Source of the DNA: Dictyophora rubrovolvata
Lineage: Eukaryota > Basidiomycota > Agaricomycetes > Phallales > Phallaceae
Assembly (NCBI GenBank): GCA_029959195.1
Contig: CP114119.1
Coordinates: forward strand, 62,001 to 126,000
Direction: 5' to 3'
Length of the DNA stretch: 64,000 nucleotides
Each line of letters opens with the position of its first letter. The first letter of the stretch is position 1. Both the position numbers and the translations under genes were made by a program. The notes beneath the pieces were generated by a model. The model ran no database searches. It was not told the DNA's origin and was given only the letters and a program-made list of their open reading frames with translations. Positions 10,807 through 23,500 of the stretch are shown piece after piece.

Positions 10807-12469
10807 TCAAGAGCCGCAAACACGTTGAGAATTACCCCGGCTCGGGGCGTCACGCGAACGGAAATAAACAACGGTGTCGGGATAATTTGAAGAAGGCTTA
10901 GAGGTTTGACAAGAATGAGAGGAGGGTCTGTAGAACATTAAATGAGGTGAGGATTCAGAAGTTTTAAGAGGACGACGTGTATTGGAGTGGCTGTCATGAA
11001 AACGTGGAAGCTCATACTTTGAAGGAGATCTTGGCTTCTGACGAGGGCTGTTCATTACTAAAGGTGCATTCGTAGCTCGGGTTCCGATATCGATTTTGTG
11101 AGAAGGAGCTTTTTGTATTGCGTCAAGCTCGGATTTTAAGGAAGCTAAAATACGAAAAAGACGTGAACAAGTCAATAAGCTAAGAAATAACCGAAAGCGT
11201 ACCCATCCCTAGGTTGTGCATTGTAGCACGAGCTGAATCAATGCCTTGCTCAGGCTTTGAATTAGTTGCGTTCGGTTGCGTAGCCTCCCAGGCGTCCTTT
11301 GTTCCACCGAGGTCTACTTGAACTTGCCCAGAACGAGATTCAATCCTTTCACTGGTGGTCCGATAATCGGCTTGAGGGGAGCAAGGTATGCAGTCTAAAT
11401 ATTCTGAAGTATCCGACTCAATATCCGACTCTGAGCTCAAGCTCAAGTCGTGAGTGTCATTGTCAGCGTCGTCGTCCGAATCACACTCTCGTGAGACATC
11501 CTCACGGGACGTTTCATCGTCATTTCCCGCAACGCTCGACCTTGCTGTATTCATAACTGTTTTGTGCGGTTGATTGCTCGCGAGAAGCTGAAAACTGTCG
11601 TATAAGGAGTTGTGTGGGATATTAAGAGGAGCTGGGCGGTGCTTGGGTGAAACACGACCAGAACGTGAAGGGGGTTTCTCGACCCCGGGAATAGTGTAAG
11701 CCTCCGAAAGGAAGACGCCACTATCATGCACAGGGGAGTGCCTCAAGATAGGGCTGCCGGCTAGAACACTTGATTGGGAGCCAGGGGAGTTTCCGAAAAC
11801 ATTCGCCACTAGGGCATCAGGCGGAGCAAGTTTCTGTGAACGATCATTAGAGTATGACGAACTTTTCGCCGAGTAAACAGAGGAGGCAGTAGATGAGATG
11901 TGAGCATGCTCTTGCATTGGGACAGACTGTCGAGATTCTAGTGAATCATGGCTTTCCGGTCCATTAATAAAACTAGGCGACGGGGGGGTCTGTAGGGCTG
12001 TAGAATGATTTTTCAAGGAAGCTGGCTCTGAATTGTACTCGGGGGAGTGAGAGAATGGAAATGAGTACTGAGAGGATTTCTCGAAAGAAGACGCGGTAGG
12101 TGTTGCAGCGAATGGATCGGATTCGTAGAAAAGGTTATCTGGCTGCGGCTCCTGAAAGCATTTTATGGGGGCGGCATGAATGAATGATGGAGGTCTAGGT
12201 ATGCCGTCCGGAGGCAACTGCCCATAAATTCGAACAGGGTAATCGGTATAACCTGAAGTTTGACCTTTTGCGCACTCTTTGCTTTTATGGCGTCGTTGAC
12301 GGGAGCGCGATTCACGTTTGAGCTTCTCCGCGTTCTTGGGGCGCGATCGCTCGGCGAAAAATGTTTTGAGCGTGCCCCAAGAAGGCGTTTCTTCACAAAG
12401 GTGTTGCGTAGTAAGGGGTTGTGATGATTTCTTGCGTATGTGCATATGTGAAAGGAATAAAGTGGACAT
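10807..12469 (-). CDS. Hypothetical Ser/Pro-rich protein
   Basis: Two exons, 12469-11203 and 11144-10807, joined in phase (LGM/ASLKSELDAIQ), 534 residues. I do not recognise a folded domain. The N-terminus is basic (a KxxSRSRQRRHKSKE patch at about residues 50-65, a possible nuclear localisation signal). A long disordered Ser/Pro/Thr middle contains several S-P sites, and an acidic block (SRECDSDDDADNDTHDLS) precedes the intron. A short predicted helix spans the splice junction, and the C-terminus is again basic and Ser-rich. The composition fits a nuclear or cytoskeletal regulatory protein controlled by phosphorylation, but nothing shows the function. An E-box CACGTG at 12481-12486 lies only 12 bp before the start codon. 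Confidence 0.65.
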
Positions 12470-13242
12470 GGTTGAAGAAACACGTGTGGAAATGGTTCTT
12501 TTAAATATAAAAATATTTTACCAAGTGTCCATAAGTTGTAGTTTTAGTTTTGGGTCGATTGCGATGTCCATGTGTATATTCTGGGCAGTGTGAAAGCGGA
12601 AGCGTGAAGCCCGTCAGTCCATCCGTCCCCATAGCGTTCATACATGGACAGGATAATTAGAATTGGGCAAGGATGTTGTCATAATGTATAATAAACCGAG
12701 TGAATGAAGACCATTGTCATAGAGTATGTATGCCGCCAATGGTGGTCACCACATGCTATATTCCAGCTGAGCTTGTTAATAATGTCAGGATTATTAATAG
12801 GACTTTCGGCAGGACATACGTCTTCGTACGTTCGCTCAATTGACAGCGCATTTGTTGTTCAATGGGAGCAGGTCTCTTTTGTTAATCGTCATGGAAGTAC
12901 CCTGCTTCGTGATCTGGAATTAGTTAACACCTGACTTGCCAGACGTTCCGATGTTGCAAAGCGCTTGCAGACCCACCATGCCGAGGGAGAGCCAAGCCGG
13001 GAAGACCAAGAAGATCACCAAACAAGATCTGTATACAACATTAACACTGTAGGAAATCTTAGTTTACTTGCGTCTAGTTTTATATTTACTGCCAAGATTT
13101 TAATTGATGCTTGAAAACGTCGACAAGATCACTGGCAGGACCACATATGTCCATTGGGAAAATTGTTTTGTTTGCTAATCACTATCAAACGTTTTCAAAC
13201 TCCGACAGGAAGGCCACACGATCACCAAACCTACAGCGAACG
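12470..13242. other. Divergent intergenic region
   Basis: This is the space between the starts of the Ser/Pro-rich gene and the MUB1-like gene, so it should hold both promoters. Apart from the E-box at 12481 I see no clear motif; short open frames at 12704 and 13111 look like chance (the latter overlaps the MUB1 first exon). Confidence 0.4.
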
Positions 13243-16174
13243 ATGAGAGAGTCAAACTTTGCATTTCCTGCGCAAAACAGGGCATGTGTCTGCATCTCAT
13301 CCCAGTTATATGACAGACGAGGTTTCTATTTTTTTTTCCTATTCCTCGATCGGCGTTTTTCTTAGCCATTAATTCACAGCATTGGATACCTCGTCGCCTC
13401 TGCCACTCTTCAACTCTTTAAGCCATCTGACGACTTTGAGTTCTACTTCACCTCGTATTAGGGAAATTTTAGTCATGGATGGTGGTCTGGAACGCCTTAT
13501 ACGCATCTTACGAGATTTCTGTTCCAATCCACCTCTTCCCGAACCACCGACCCAATTTTACGGACTCCTCACGCCCTCCTCCTCCAATACGTTGCATTCT
13601 AACTCAAACGCACCCACTGGGCCCCCTATTCATGATCCTCGACGACCATTCGATCGCGCTGCAGCGTATCGATTCAGCCTTGCCCTACAGTGTATCGTCA
13701 ATATTGGCGTTAGGGGTTCAGAACCTATTCGAGCCCGAGTCGTGCAGGCTGGCGCCCTAGATGTTATTGGCTGCATCCTTGAAGCCTGGTTAACTAGTCG
13801 TGGCTTCGCAATTCTTCCCAGCTCAAGTGCGAGTGGTCTTCCCAGGGAGAGTCGAGAAGTCAGACACGCTAGGCGGATGGCTCTAGTAGCCCAAGAAGAG
13901 GCTAGACATGCAATACCTGTCTCTTTGTCATTACCACCTTTACCTCGTGGGAGCACCTGGTTAGACGACGAAGTTCCTAACACTGCTCGACCACTTCCGA
14001 TTTTCCCGCAACGAACGATTTCAGCGAGACCTCCTGATACCAGAGTACCTAATGAACCGAATCCAGCAGGCAATACGCGTTCTCGTAGCAATGATTCAAG
14101 TCCTCTCCGCAATAGTAGATCTTCGTCTGTCGCGAATGATAATGCCACCTCTTCTGCCGATGAACAAACCCGTGCTGGACGCTCTACCTCGAATGGCCGC
14201 ACAGATACTGAAGCAGAGAGTGACGCCGATGTTGAAATGGAAGATGCAGACCGTAATGATGCTTCGCAGTCTGCTTCCATTATACAACCTCCGCCGCAAG
14301 TGGATGTTGGCATGGCTATTCTAGAGCCTGGGCTTGGGCTGAATATGGACCTCCTAATGGGTGTCGGGGTCGGTGTCGGGGTCGGTGTCGGTGTAAATGT
14401 CGATCCTGAAGGAATTGCCGTAGACATTAATGGTAGAGAGCTGGGAATTGGTGCTAGGGAATTGGTATTACAACAGCAACAGCAGCAGCAGCAGCAGCAA
14501 CAGTTAGAACAACAGCAAGTCAGGGAACGTGATCGTGAACACGAACGACCATCAGAACGATCTGAAGATCTTACACCTCGAGCACCGTTGGCAGCTTTGC
14601 CTGATGCTGGTCCTCATCTCATACCCCCGAGACAACCAACCGTCGCCAACCTCCACCAACGTACCCACATCAATCCTACTCCGAGACCATTCATTCCTCC
14701 GCCACATCCACGAACACACATGAATATGATTCCAGGTATACCCTCGTCACACACGTCGTCATCGATGGCCCGACATGATGCAGGGCCTTATAAAGAAGAA
14801 GATGTCTTATTATCATTGCAGCTATTAGCCTATCTAAGCAAATACCCTCATGTTAGGCAGGCGTTTTATAAACCGCGAGAGGTCTTCAACCCTGTACTCA
14901 AAGTGCGTGTTTTTTATTCTACCTGGACCACACTTTAACTGTCTAATTAGACCATGCAACCCAATGCTAGTGCCGCTCCACCACATACCAAAGGATCCGA
15001 GTCGGTAGCATCCATGCCCAATGCAAGTTTCTTCAAAGCCTTCACCGGGAGAAAAGACAAAAGGCCTGCCAGTGCAAGTACACCCACGGGACAATTGGAT
15101 TCACTTGCTACGGACTATCCAAATCCTCCTCAAATATTCAATCCACCTTCAAGATCCACTCCGTCTCTTTTACAGTCAACTAACATTTTTTCTCTGGTTG
15201 AGCGCTTCACCTTTCGACCCTCTGCCTCTGAATCGCATCTACCCAATCCACCCCCTGTTCTTCCTGACGAAATTCAGTATTGGGCCGGTGTTGTCATGCG
15301 AAACGCGTGTCGGAAAGACGATTCTCGGGGTGGTATCCGGCAGTGCGCCAATGTCCAGTGTGGAAAATGGGAGAAATTTCCACGTGAATTTGCAAAATGT
15401 CGACGATGTAGGAAAGCCAAGTATTGTGGAAAAGAGTGTCAAAGTCGGGCGTGGAGTGAAGGTCATAGGTTTTGGTGCTGTGTCAAAGAAGAGGAACCGG
15501 ATGGAATTAACACTTCAGTTATTGGTATACCTGTTCTGTCCGTCGGCACGGGTCAACGAGAACGAGAAAGAGAACGAGAGCGAGATGAAACACGGAATAT
15601 CATTGATCCCGCGGCAACTACTAATCTTACCCTTCTCGGTCAGATGCGACGCGGTGGCTTAGGGGGTACAGTATTGGATATGTTGCCATCCCATACTGCA
15701 GAGTCGGGTGCTAACGTCGAAAATCAAGCCCTTAATACTCCCACCCAAAGCCGCCCCAGCGGTGCCGATGTGGCAATGCAATCAGAACGGGCGTACCCAG
15801 TCATAACGACATCGCCGCCATCCACTAGCAGCCGAGTAACCTCTCAGTCAGAAGCTTCGACCTCTTCTCAGAATAGATGGTCTGACAGCACCTCGCTGCA
15901 GCTACAGCAGTCGGACCCGATAGCATCCAACGCACAAGCTGGGAATGCTACAGCTGAGGCAATTGATACCATGTCGGTATTTCATGCGCCGTACTTAAAT
16001 CTACGTGCTCGGACTGGCGATTTCAATACTTTAACCGGTGACGACACTTCAATAACTGAGATCGTCGGCCGTTCGCTTTCCACTACGGATTTACCTAGCA
16101 TTGTGCGGGGTTTCGCTGTTTCAGGGCCTGATAGTAGGACAGTCACTGAATTGCTGGATGAGGTGATAGAATGA
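13243..16174 (+). CDS. MYND-finger protein MUB1/samB
   Basis: Three exons (13243-13321, 13380-14902, 14951-16174), 941 residues, all in phase. The start MRESNFAFPAQNRACVCISS followed by LYDRR/ALDTSSPLPLFNSLSHL and MDGGLERLIRIL is the MUB1/samB N-terminus. In exon 3, IQYWAGVVMRNACRKD leads into the MYND zinc finger with its Cys/His ligands (QCANVQCGKW, CRRCRKAKYCGKECQ, HRFWCC). In yeast Mub1 partners Ubr2 and Rad6 to ubiquitinate the proteasome-gene activator Rpn4; in Aspergillus samB affects growth polarity and septation. The region between residues about 190 and 480 is an expansion not needed for the family: acidic, with a Val-Gly repeat and a glutamine run. Annotating from the TTG at 13382 would miss exon 1. 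Confidence 0.93.
14361..14394 (+). repeat. Short GGTGTC/GGGGTC tandem repeat coding Val-Gly
   Basis: A six-base unit (GTGTCG with GGGTCG variants) is repeated about six times inside MUB1 exon 2, coding alternating valine and glycine. It is likely to vary in length between strains. Confidence 0.8.
14471..14503 (+). repeat. CAG/CAA run coding polyglutamine
   Basis: A mixed CAA/CAG run inside MUB1 exon 2 codes about eleven glutamines, followed by LEQQQ. Mixed codons make it more stable than a pure CAG run. Confidence 0.85.
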
Positions 16175-16911
16175 TGTGAGTATTCTATTCGTGCATGACT
16201 TAGTTCGCTGTCGGTCTTACACTTCACTTGGTGTCTAGCTGGCGCATTTGGTCATCTGGCTCGGGAGTACTCTCACTTGCGAGCGGTCCCGTGACTGTTT
16301 TGGCTTTGCATGATTTTAATTTTACTATAGCACCGTACTCTTCTCTTATATCTGTTTGTTATCACTTTGCATTGCTCTCATATGAATAGATTTGTAGTAT
16401 TACTCAAGGGACGCAACCCTTAGTAGTCATCTATGATTTAGCTAGAGCGAGGAACACGGTCATCTCGGCGCGAAAACAGTGCTTCATTTGTGTATATCAA
16501 AAAAAAAAACAATTATGTACATACCGACTATGTTTGATAAAAAGTCCAATATTTTTGCACTTTTCATGTCCTTGGCTGCTTTTCGTTATTGTATGATTGG
16601 TGGGCATGCCCATAGTAAACGTTGCCTAATAGGAGTGTGTTAGGATTCTCAGGGATGTCTAGAAAAGCTAAGCGCGCTAATGCCGCCAGGCTCAAGCACG
16701 TCTTGGGTATACATAACTATCGCCTGGATACGAATAAGTAGTTACCTAGAAGTTGCCAGTGTACAACAAGGTCTGCCAGCACGGCGAAAGAGCAGCGGAG
16801 CTTCAATTGTCATCAAATTTTCAGAGTATTTTGCACACCATCACCTTGACTACAGATTCGTTCTTTGTCGAGGACATTGCTAACCATAGGTTTAAACTAT
16901 TTAATAAATGT
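16175..16911. other. 3' region of MUB1 gene and spacer
   Basis: Mostly non-coding and AT-rich. A 28-codon frame from the ATG at 16655 is very basic but ends at once and has no partner exon. Part of 16700-16900 may be the lost 5' end of the transporter relic that follows. Confidence 0.35.
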
Positions 16912-18045
16912 AAAGTGGGCTTCGCCTGTGATATAAGGTAACTACCATGAATGAGCAGCTAATCGAATAATTTACAACTGTATTCACAGATTATTTGGGT
17001 TCATTTTCGTCATTCTACTTGTCATCTCTAATGCAATAATGTGGTCACTCCATACTGTAACAAAGAACGAGCCTGAGGAATCAAAGGGTGCTAGCATGTC
17101 TTCCAGAGAGAAATTATCGACCTAGTCACGGACGTTCCTTTTGTAGTCGGAATTTTTGGGTATGCAAAGCCAGTGAATTTTTCCATCTAGTTATTGACTT
17201 TGCCAGTTTATGTTTTTCATTATGGGGTGTTTACTTCCCTTGTGCGTTATGACACGTTTTTGACCAAGGTTTCTCTTAACGACAAAGTTGTTTACACCCG
17301 GGTCTTCGCCATACTGCATGACATATCTCCGGGTTAAGCATTTTACTCGGTATGTCCCCTCAATCCGTGTGAAAGAAACCGCATCATTGTTCATTAAATA
17401 TCGATCCTCAACTTATCAGGTGGTGTGGGGCGAATTGTACCCGGTTATTTCGCTGATACGTATGGTACCGGTCCAGTTAACGGTATTCCCTGTTACCTTG
17501 ACTCTTTTACGCATAACTATTTAGTCGTTATCCCACTTATCCTTCTCTGTGAAGGTTTGATTTTTAGCATGATCCTCGCAAAGTCTGTGATTGATTACAT
17601 TCACCATATTATACGGTTTTTTCCATGGGGCTTGTAAGAGTTTCTGCCTTATCAGTCAAGTAATCACCCTTATTATTTTTATTTGTGTGTCAGTTTCTTC
17701 TGTCGCCTTAGCTGCCTCATCATCCTATATTGACCGCGATTCTGCTGACTGCGGGTTTAGTCATTCACTGCCTAATGTATTTTTCTTAGTCTCCGAATTG
17801 GGTTCACTTTAAGCGTGGAAAGCTTTTTCCTTCTAGTCGCCAACCCAGTAGCGGGTGTAGTATTACATTCCCCACGCTATGACTGGGGGAAAGCCATATT
17901 CGTTTCAGGGGTAAGCGTTCTAATAAGTCTTTCAATCATGTCCTAACACACAGGTTGGTTTTTTAGGCGTTCATCTTGTCAGGCGCTCTTAGTTATTGTT
18001 TCTCGACAGCTCCTAGTTCGAGGGGGGAACACCTGGCAAGTTTAA
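16912..18045 (+). pseudogene. Decayed MFS transporter, monocarboxylate-permease (MCH) type
   Basis: Fragments occur in the order of a fungal monocarboxylate-type MFS carrier but in different frames. They are VGFACDI + LFGFIFVILLVISN (about 16912-17035, helix 6 area), GGVGRIVPGYFADTYG (about 17420-17470, the loop after helix 8), NPVAGVVLHSPRYDWGKAIFV (about 17845-17905) and the C-terminal SRQLLVRGGNTWQV ending at 18045. A stop codon falls just before the GRIVPG block in its own frame, and a frame change separates AFILSGALS from SRQLLV near 17990. The N-terminal half is not recognisable. I call it a pseudogene; with several undetected introns a live gene is possible but unlikely. Confidence 0.65.
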
Positions 18046-18294
18046 AACACATTAAAAACAACTAAAATCTTTGTGTTGTTTACACGCTTAATTGCAAAAT
18101 CCCTATAATACGGTCTTTACAATAAATCTCTCTCTCGAGCTGAACTGAATCTCCACGACGATGTGACGTCCCACTAGATCTCACTAGAGACCCTTGCTTA
18201 CGGAACGTAGCAAACTAATTAAGGAATTCAATTCCGAAGGTAGCTAGATCATAGTAGTCGCATAAACCACATGAGGAAGAAGCGATAAAAAATA

Positions 18295-19878
18295 TCATTC
18301 CTCATCAGCCTCGTCCATATAACGATCAAGCCCTAATACGGGAACATCAGGTCTTGCCCGGCGGAATCGCTTTATACGACCAAGTAGACCTCCAACCACA
18401 GTCCATGCTCCAGGATCCCTCACGTGAACTTCAACTCTCTCTAGAAATTGAACGGGAAATGTGGTAGTACGGTACCGCAAATCTTCGGGGGCGCTCCTTC
18501 GCTCAACTAATTCCAAGAAATCCATACTGGCAGCCGAATCGTAGATAAACTTCAAGCGTTGCAGCTTTGGGCAGAGCCACTCCTCTGGCTGGGAACCCCG
18601 ATCTGGGATGAGGGCTCTCAAAATAACCTTGGAAGATAATTTCATCCTTGAAACGTTTTCGCAAAGTTTAAGTATTTGGATGGCTTCATCTATCGAGAAA
18701 TCGACGGATTTCATGGTTAGACGTTGAAGAGAATGGTGACAATTAGAAATGACATTGTAAATGGCATTGAAGACTGAGAAGCCATCCACCCATCGATAAC
18801 CATCTATTTGGAGATATTCCAATTTTGGAGAAAATAAGGTGAGAAGAAAATCAAGATCCTTCCGGTGACATTTTTGTGGTAGATAAACCTTGAGTCGACG
18901 GAGATGCGACCATGTGATCGTGTCAAAATCTCCTGTTCGGTCTTGCTCGTCGGCGGTATCCGAGTAGCTGAGATATACCATATGAATGTGGACTAACTCG
19001 AGTGAAGTACATGTGGTGAAAAATTTCCGCCATATTCGGTAGGGGATTACGTCATGAGGGATGGTGGTGGCTGTCATACGAAAGTCTCGCAATTGTGGTA
19101 ACGGAAAGCGAATGGCGGATATAATGAATGGCGAATTTAAAAGCTCGAGCGTCTTAAGACAGGGGAGCTCCCAGATGTTCTCCTGCGTTTTTAGACCGTC
19201 AAATGGCCGATTGGTGCACTTGAGAACCAGCGTTTGCAGGGACGACCACCTTGACGGCTTCGAAATAGGCAGTCTGGACACGAGGTAACCCCCACGATAG
19301 TCCACAATGCATAGCCTTTTACATTCGACCAAGCGGTCGCCAATTTGAGATTCTGGTTGCGGCTCCTCATCTCCAAGAATTATTGGTCTCCCCGTGGCAC
19401 GAATCGACAAGTCCAACGGGAGATGGCCGGACCGTTCCAGCCACGTAGCAAGTGGGACATTTTCACTGCTGTCTGCATGGTGCGGAATGGTGATTTGTGT
19501 CCAGAGCCTCGGACAGGTCTTGGCCAAGTCGCTCCAATGGCGACAGATGTGAGTCAAGAGCAGAGGGGTACGTTCGCCGGAAAACGAGGGGGCGTCCTCG
19601 AGGCAATATTCAAATATTTCAGCGAGTACTTCGGGGACGCGAACTAACTTGCGAACTGGCGCGACCAAGGCTCGTCGAAGGAACAGTTCTCTCTCAATAC
19701 GCCTCTCTTCCTCTTTAAGAACTTGCATTTGGGCTTGTAAATCGGTTAATTTGGAGTTAATATCATTCATGCTGATTTCGAATGTCGAGATAGAATTCCT
19801 AATTTTTGAATATTCGGTATTATCTGGGACGTAGTCACTTCGAAGAGTTGATAGCGTCTCGTCATCTGCTGTGAGCAT
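18295..19878 (-). CDS. F-box-like domain protein
   Basis: Single exon, 527 residues from the ATG at 19878 (the frame opens upstream only with a TTG). Residues about 30-68 form a coiled coil (heptads in NDINSKLTDLQAQMQVLKEE). The F-box-like segment follows at about 78-130: LVRVPEVLAEIFEYC, then LTHICRHWSDLAKTCPRLWT, the pattern of the very large agaricomycete F-box family. The rest has the leucine-spaced character of irregular leucine-rich repeats. Such proteins are expected to present substrates to an SCF ubiquitin ligase; this family is greatly expanded in mushrooms and individual substrates are unknown. Confidence 0.85.
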   Translation of the reverse strand: MLTADDETLSTLRSDYVPDNTEYSKIRNSISTFEISMNDINSKLTDLQAQMQVLKEEERRIERELFLRRALVAPVRKLVRVPEVLAEIFEYCLEDAPSFSGERTPLLLTHICRHWSDLAKTCPRLWTQITIPHHADSSENVPLATWLERSGHLPLDLSIRATGRPIILGDEEPQPESQIGDRLVECKRLCIVDYRGGYLVSRLPISKPSRWSSLQTLVLKCTNRPFDGLKTQENIWELPCLKTLELLNSPFIISAIRFPLPQLRDFRMTATTIPHDVIPYRIWRKFFTTCTSLELVHIHMVYLSYSDTADEQDRTGDFDTITWSHLRRLKVYLPQKCHRKDLDFLLTLFSPKLEYLQIDGYRWVDGFSVFNAIYNVISNCHHSLQRLTMKSVDFSIDEAIQILKLCENVSRMKLSSKVILRALIPDRGSQPEEWLCPKLQRLKFIYDSAASMDFLELVERRSAPEDLRYRTTTFPVQFLERVEVHVRDPGAWTVVGGLLGRIKRFRRARPDVPVLGLDRYMDEADEE

Positions 19879-20583
19879 CCTATCAAAAACGCAGGGAAAC
19901 AACTAATTCAGAACGAAGCAAGTGCGTTAAGGTGAGACTGACTAGTACTGACTTTAAATTGGAGTGCTCAATGATGTTGGTTGATGTCAATTGCGAAGTT
20001 GGATGATAAAAACACGCCACGGACGCGTGCCTGCGTTGTGAGCTTTATGATCATACCCGCCTCGTGGGGCTGACGAAACGGCCAAAGATCTTACGTATAT
20101 TAATAAATAAGGATAAACCTCCGGGTGTCGATCTCGAGATCTGTCTTAGCCGCGGGCTCTCATAAACGGAAATACTAAGCTTTAGTGATGACAGAAAGGA
20201 TATTGATCGACTACCAGAGTTCCAGTAAATTGCCTTGAAGATAACCTTGTAGTTTCTTGTAACAGCTTAAACTTGATCTATCCCACGGGCTTGTACTAAA
20301 AAGAATGCATAATGATATTATGGAAACATGTATATTTACATACACATGTCACTTGAAAGACGTTTCTTTTTTAGGCATTAATCGCAGCTGAGTTACTACG
20401 TATTACGACTTGTAGTTACTTAGGTCAGGGAATCAAATTAAATAGCGTAAAATGGCAACCCTAAGACCAAGAATTCATCGGCCATTGATAAATACTCATA
20501 TTTGGCATAATTATGTAAAGTCTCTTCAAAATGAATTTTTTGAGTACAAATGATCATAATATAATAGCAAACAGCTCCGAAAT
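19879..20583. other. Intergenic region
   Basis: It covers the upstream region of the F-box gene and the 3' flank of the dynamin-like gene. It is AT-rich, especially 20280-20560. No gene or recognisable element. Confidence 0.45.
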
Positions 20584-23500
20584 TTAAGTCAGCATGAAAG
20601 ACGACAATTCCGATCGAGCAGCTTCAAGCCGTTGTTTCGTCGCGAGCAACTCCTTTCGTCGAGAAGCAATATCAGGCGAATCCTGGAGCCACATAACACA
20701 TCTTTCGGGAGACCGAATGTCGAGGCCGGTGATCAAGGCACTGCGAATTGACCTCTCGAGGCCACGGACAAATTCGACATCCACTTCTAGAGCAACGAGG
20801 TCGATAAACCGACGAAATGCAACTGAAAAGTTTTTTTTTTTAAAAAAAAAAATTCATCAAAAAAACACAATGGAAAAACGAGACAGACCTTGGAAGTACG
20901 CTCTGACAGACGCCATGATGTCTAATGCTGGTTCACACTCGTCTTCCGGCAGTAGACGATGGAGATCCGCGGGTGTACATGGTAGCCCGAGTTTTTGCAG
21001 CGTCTCAACAAGTGTGGTGAGATCCTTGCTGTGGCCTTCATGGGCCCCTTGTTGCGTTGTGCCGTCCAGCTCGGGTTCTGGTGACCCTGTCCCCGCGAGC
21101 CGTCGGACAACTAGATCCTGTCCCCGCGACCTTCTTCGTATCTCTTTATAGTGCTGAAGAAACTTATCCTTGTACTCTTTCAAATATGTATGGTTCAAAG
21201 TAAACGGAAGTCCTTCCACGTTGAAAAGGTTATACAGACGCTGAATGGTTCGGTTTCGTAGTGTACGGAGTTCATCCCGTATAATGGATCTGTTTCGCAA
21301 TAAAAACAAGTCAGATAAGAACAATACATTAAACACATGGCTTACAAGACACGTGTATGAAGCCCAGTATGCGCATGGGCGGCGAAACATTCGTCTACAA
21401 TTACCTTTACATGTTCACTCAGTAAGTAATGAACTGTGTCGAAATATTCCGCCATAGGTTTCCGCCATGCTCTGAGCGCAACTCTAATGAGCTCCTCCTT
21501 TATAATGTACGTCGGATAATCGCCTGGCAATTCTCGGGTGACAGACCTACACATAAAATGAGAGCAAGTGCCCAAGTTCAACGAAACAAAACTTAAATTA
21601 AAGAAGAAAACACAGACTGTTCTATAATTTCCATAATTTCGTCAAGATACATCACCCTCCCAACGCGATCATCAAAAGGGTGTTGTTCATCGTTCACTAA
21701 GAACATGGGCTCCGCTACCCATGTCATCGGAACACCAATAGCTGAGAATCCAGAGATAGAAGCCACACCAGTTCTTAAAGACGTGCTGGGTGAAGTAGGT
21801 GGTGTGTCTCTTTTGGACCAAGGACAGAACTTCGGGGCGGTTCGAACCACTGACGATCGAAGCTTTATCTGCGCCATTCGGATATTTTGCATAAGCGTAC
21901 GGGATGCGCTGCCGTCAAATCTGAGACTCGGTGCGCCACGAATGTCTCGAGATAAGACTTTCGAAAATTCAAATACTAAATCCACAAGCTCTGCACAAGG
22001 ATCCTCGTATCTTGCCATTGGCAGGTTACCCAGTCTACGATTGATGTCTTCAAGCGTTTTGTCCAACTCTTTTTCGAATTCTGGCAGCCTAGAAAATATT
22101 TCTCGTAAAAGAATTCCCGTTGACAATGGAAAATGCTTACCTTAGCGCAATAAACCTGGACAATAGTCTACTTAAGAATCTAATCAAGTTTAACGACCCA
22201 AGTCGCACACGGAACTGCTCATCCAGAGATCTCCACGGTTCATTATTGGAAAAGAAAACCTCCTCTCGTGCACGGGCCTCTTCCCAGGAAATTTTTTCTT
22301 GTCTCAGCTCAATCGGATCGGGTTGTTTAACACAAAACCACCCATTTGCCAGACGGTTTTCCTCGTTCCGTAGCACAGCTGCCCACTTGTCGCCTGTGGT
22401 GTTTTCGATTCGATCAGGTTTAGTTAGTACGCCTAGGAATGTCAAAAAAGAGTCAATTTTCAAACACATTTCAAGTTGTCAGCTCTTACCAATAATTCGT
22501 TGCCCCGTTGGATCAGCTTCAAGGGCCAGACGACCAGCGCCTTGATTTTCGAAATCGGCTACGAATTGCAAAAGTGATTATTGGTCGCAGTCAAACGGGG
22601 CTGAAGTAGACGCTCACTCTCGCAAGAAACGACAAGCAAAATGAGACAGCTTGGCCTAGAGATGTAACCCTTTACCAGTTCGCGTACAAGTTCGATATCT
22701 TTAACGTTTCCACCCTCACGGATATTAGCAATGACACCTGTTAGCAGTTTAAAATAAGGGTTTTCCAAGATTGGTAAGAAAGTTGCACATACCAGGCAAA
22801 TCATAAAAATACAAATCGGGAACATCGGGTCCTGTGATGTGCATGCATACACAATTACTCGTGAATGACAGTGCGGGGGGATCAGAGATATTGAGATCCT
22901 GGTCATTCAAGAAGAGTTTGTAGTCTAAAGTAGGGCGTAGTAGTGCTCTTTGAGCCCGACGAAGCACACCCTCAACTTCTGATGAGTTAGTAATGATAGG
23001 TCCAAATTGACGTTCCATGACTATATCAAGTGGTGCTCCAGTCACGGCATCTCGTTCGAGACGGAGGAAGATTCGGCAAGACCAGGTTTTTGCAGAGTAC
23101 TCCAAGCGGCATTCTAGTGGGCACCTGTGAAAAGTTAGTGATATTCATAAAACGAGGATGCCACAGACCTTGTGCAGGCACCCGCGTCTCGAGGAAGGGT
23201 TATCTAAAATACGGCATAAATAAGCTCTGCATTGTAATATCGCGATTTATATAATTACATACACCAGACATGGACTCGATAAGGGATGACTTGCCCACGC
23301 TCTGGGAGCCGATTACGACGATTTGAGGGAGATCTAAATCATTTTGAACACTATAATATAATTTATCCATCGATAAGTAAATGAAGAGGTGAGGAAAATG
23401 ATAACTAACCCGGTGCTATGCAACCTGCTCAATATATCTAGCAAGTTTCTCCGTTGACGAGCGTAAGACGATTCAGAAGAGAAAGTCTTTTCATTAACAA

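Noticed and set aside
16655-16741. Small very basic frame (28 codons) after MUB1
   Set aside because: It is short, ends in a stop and has no splice partner; it may be chance.
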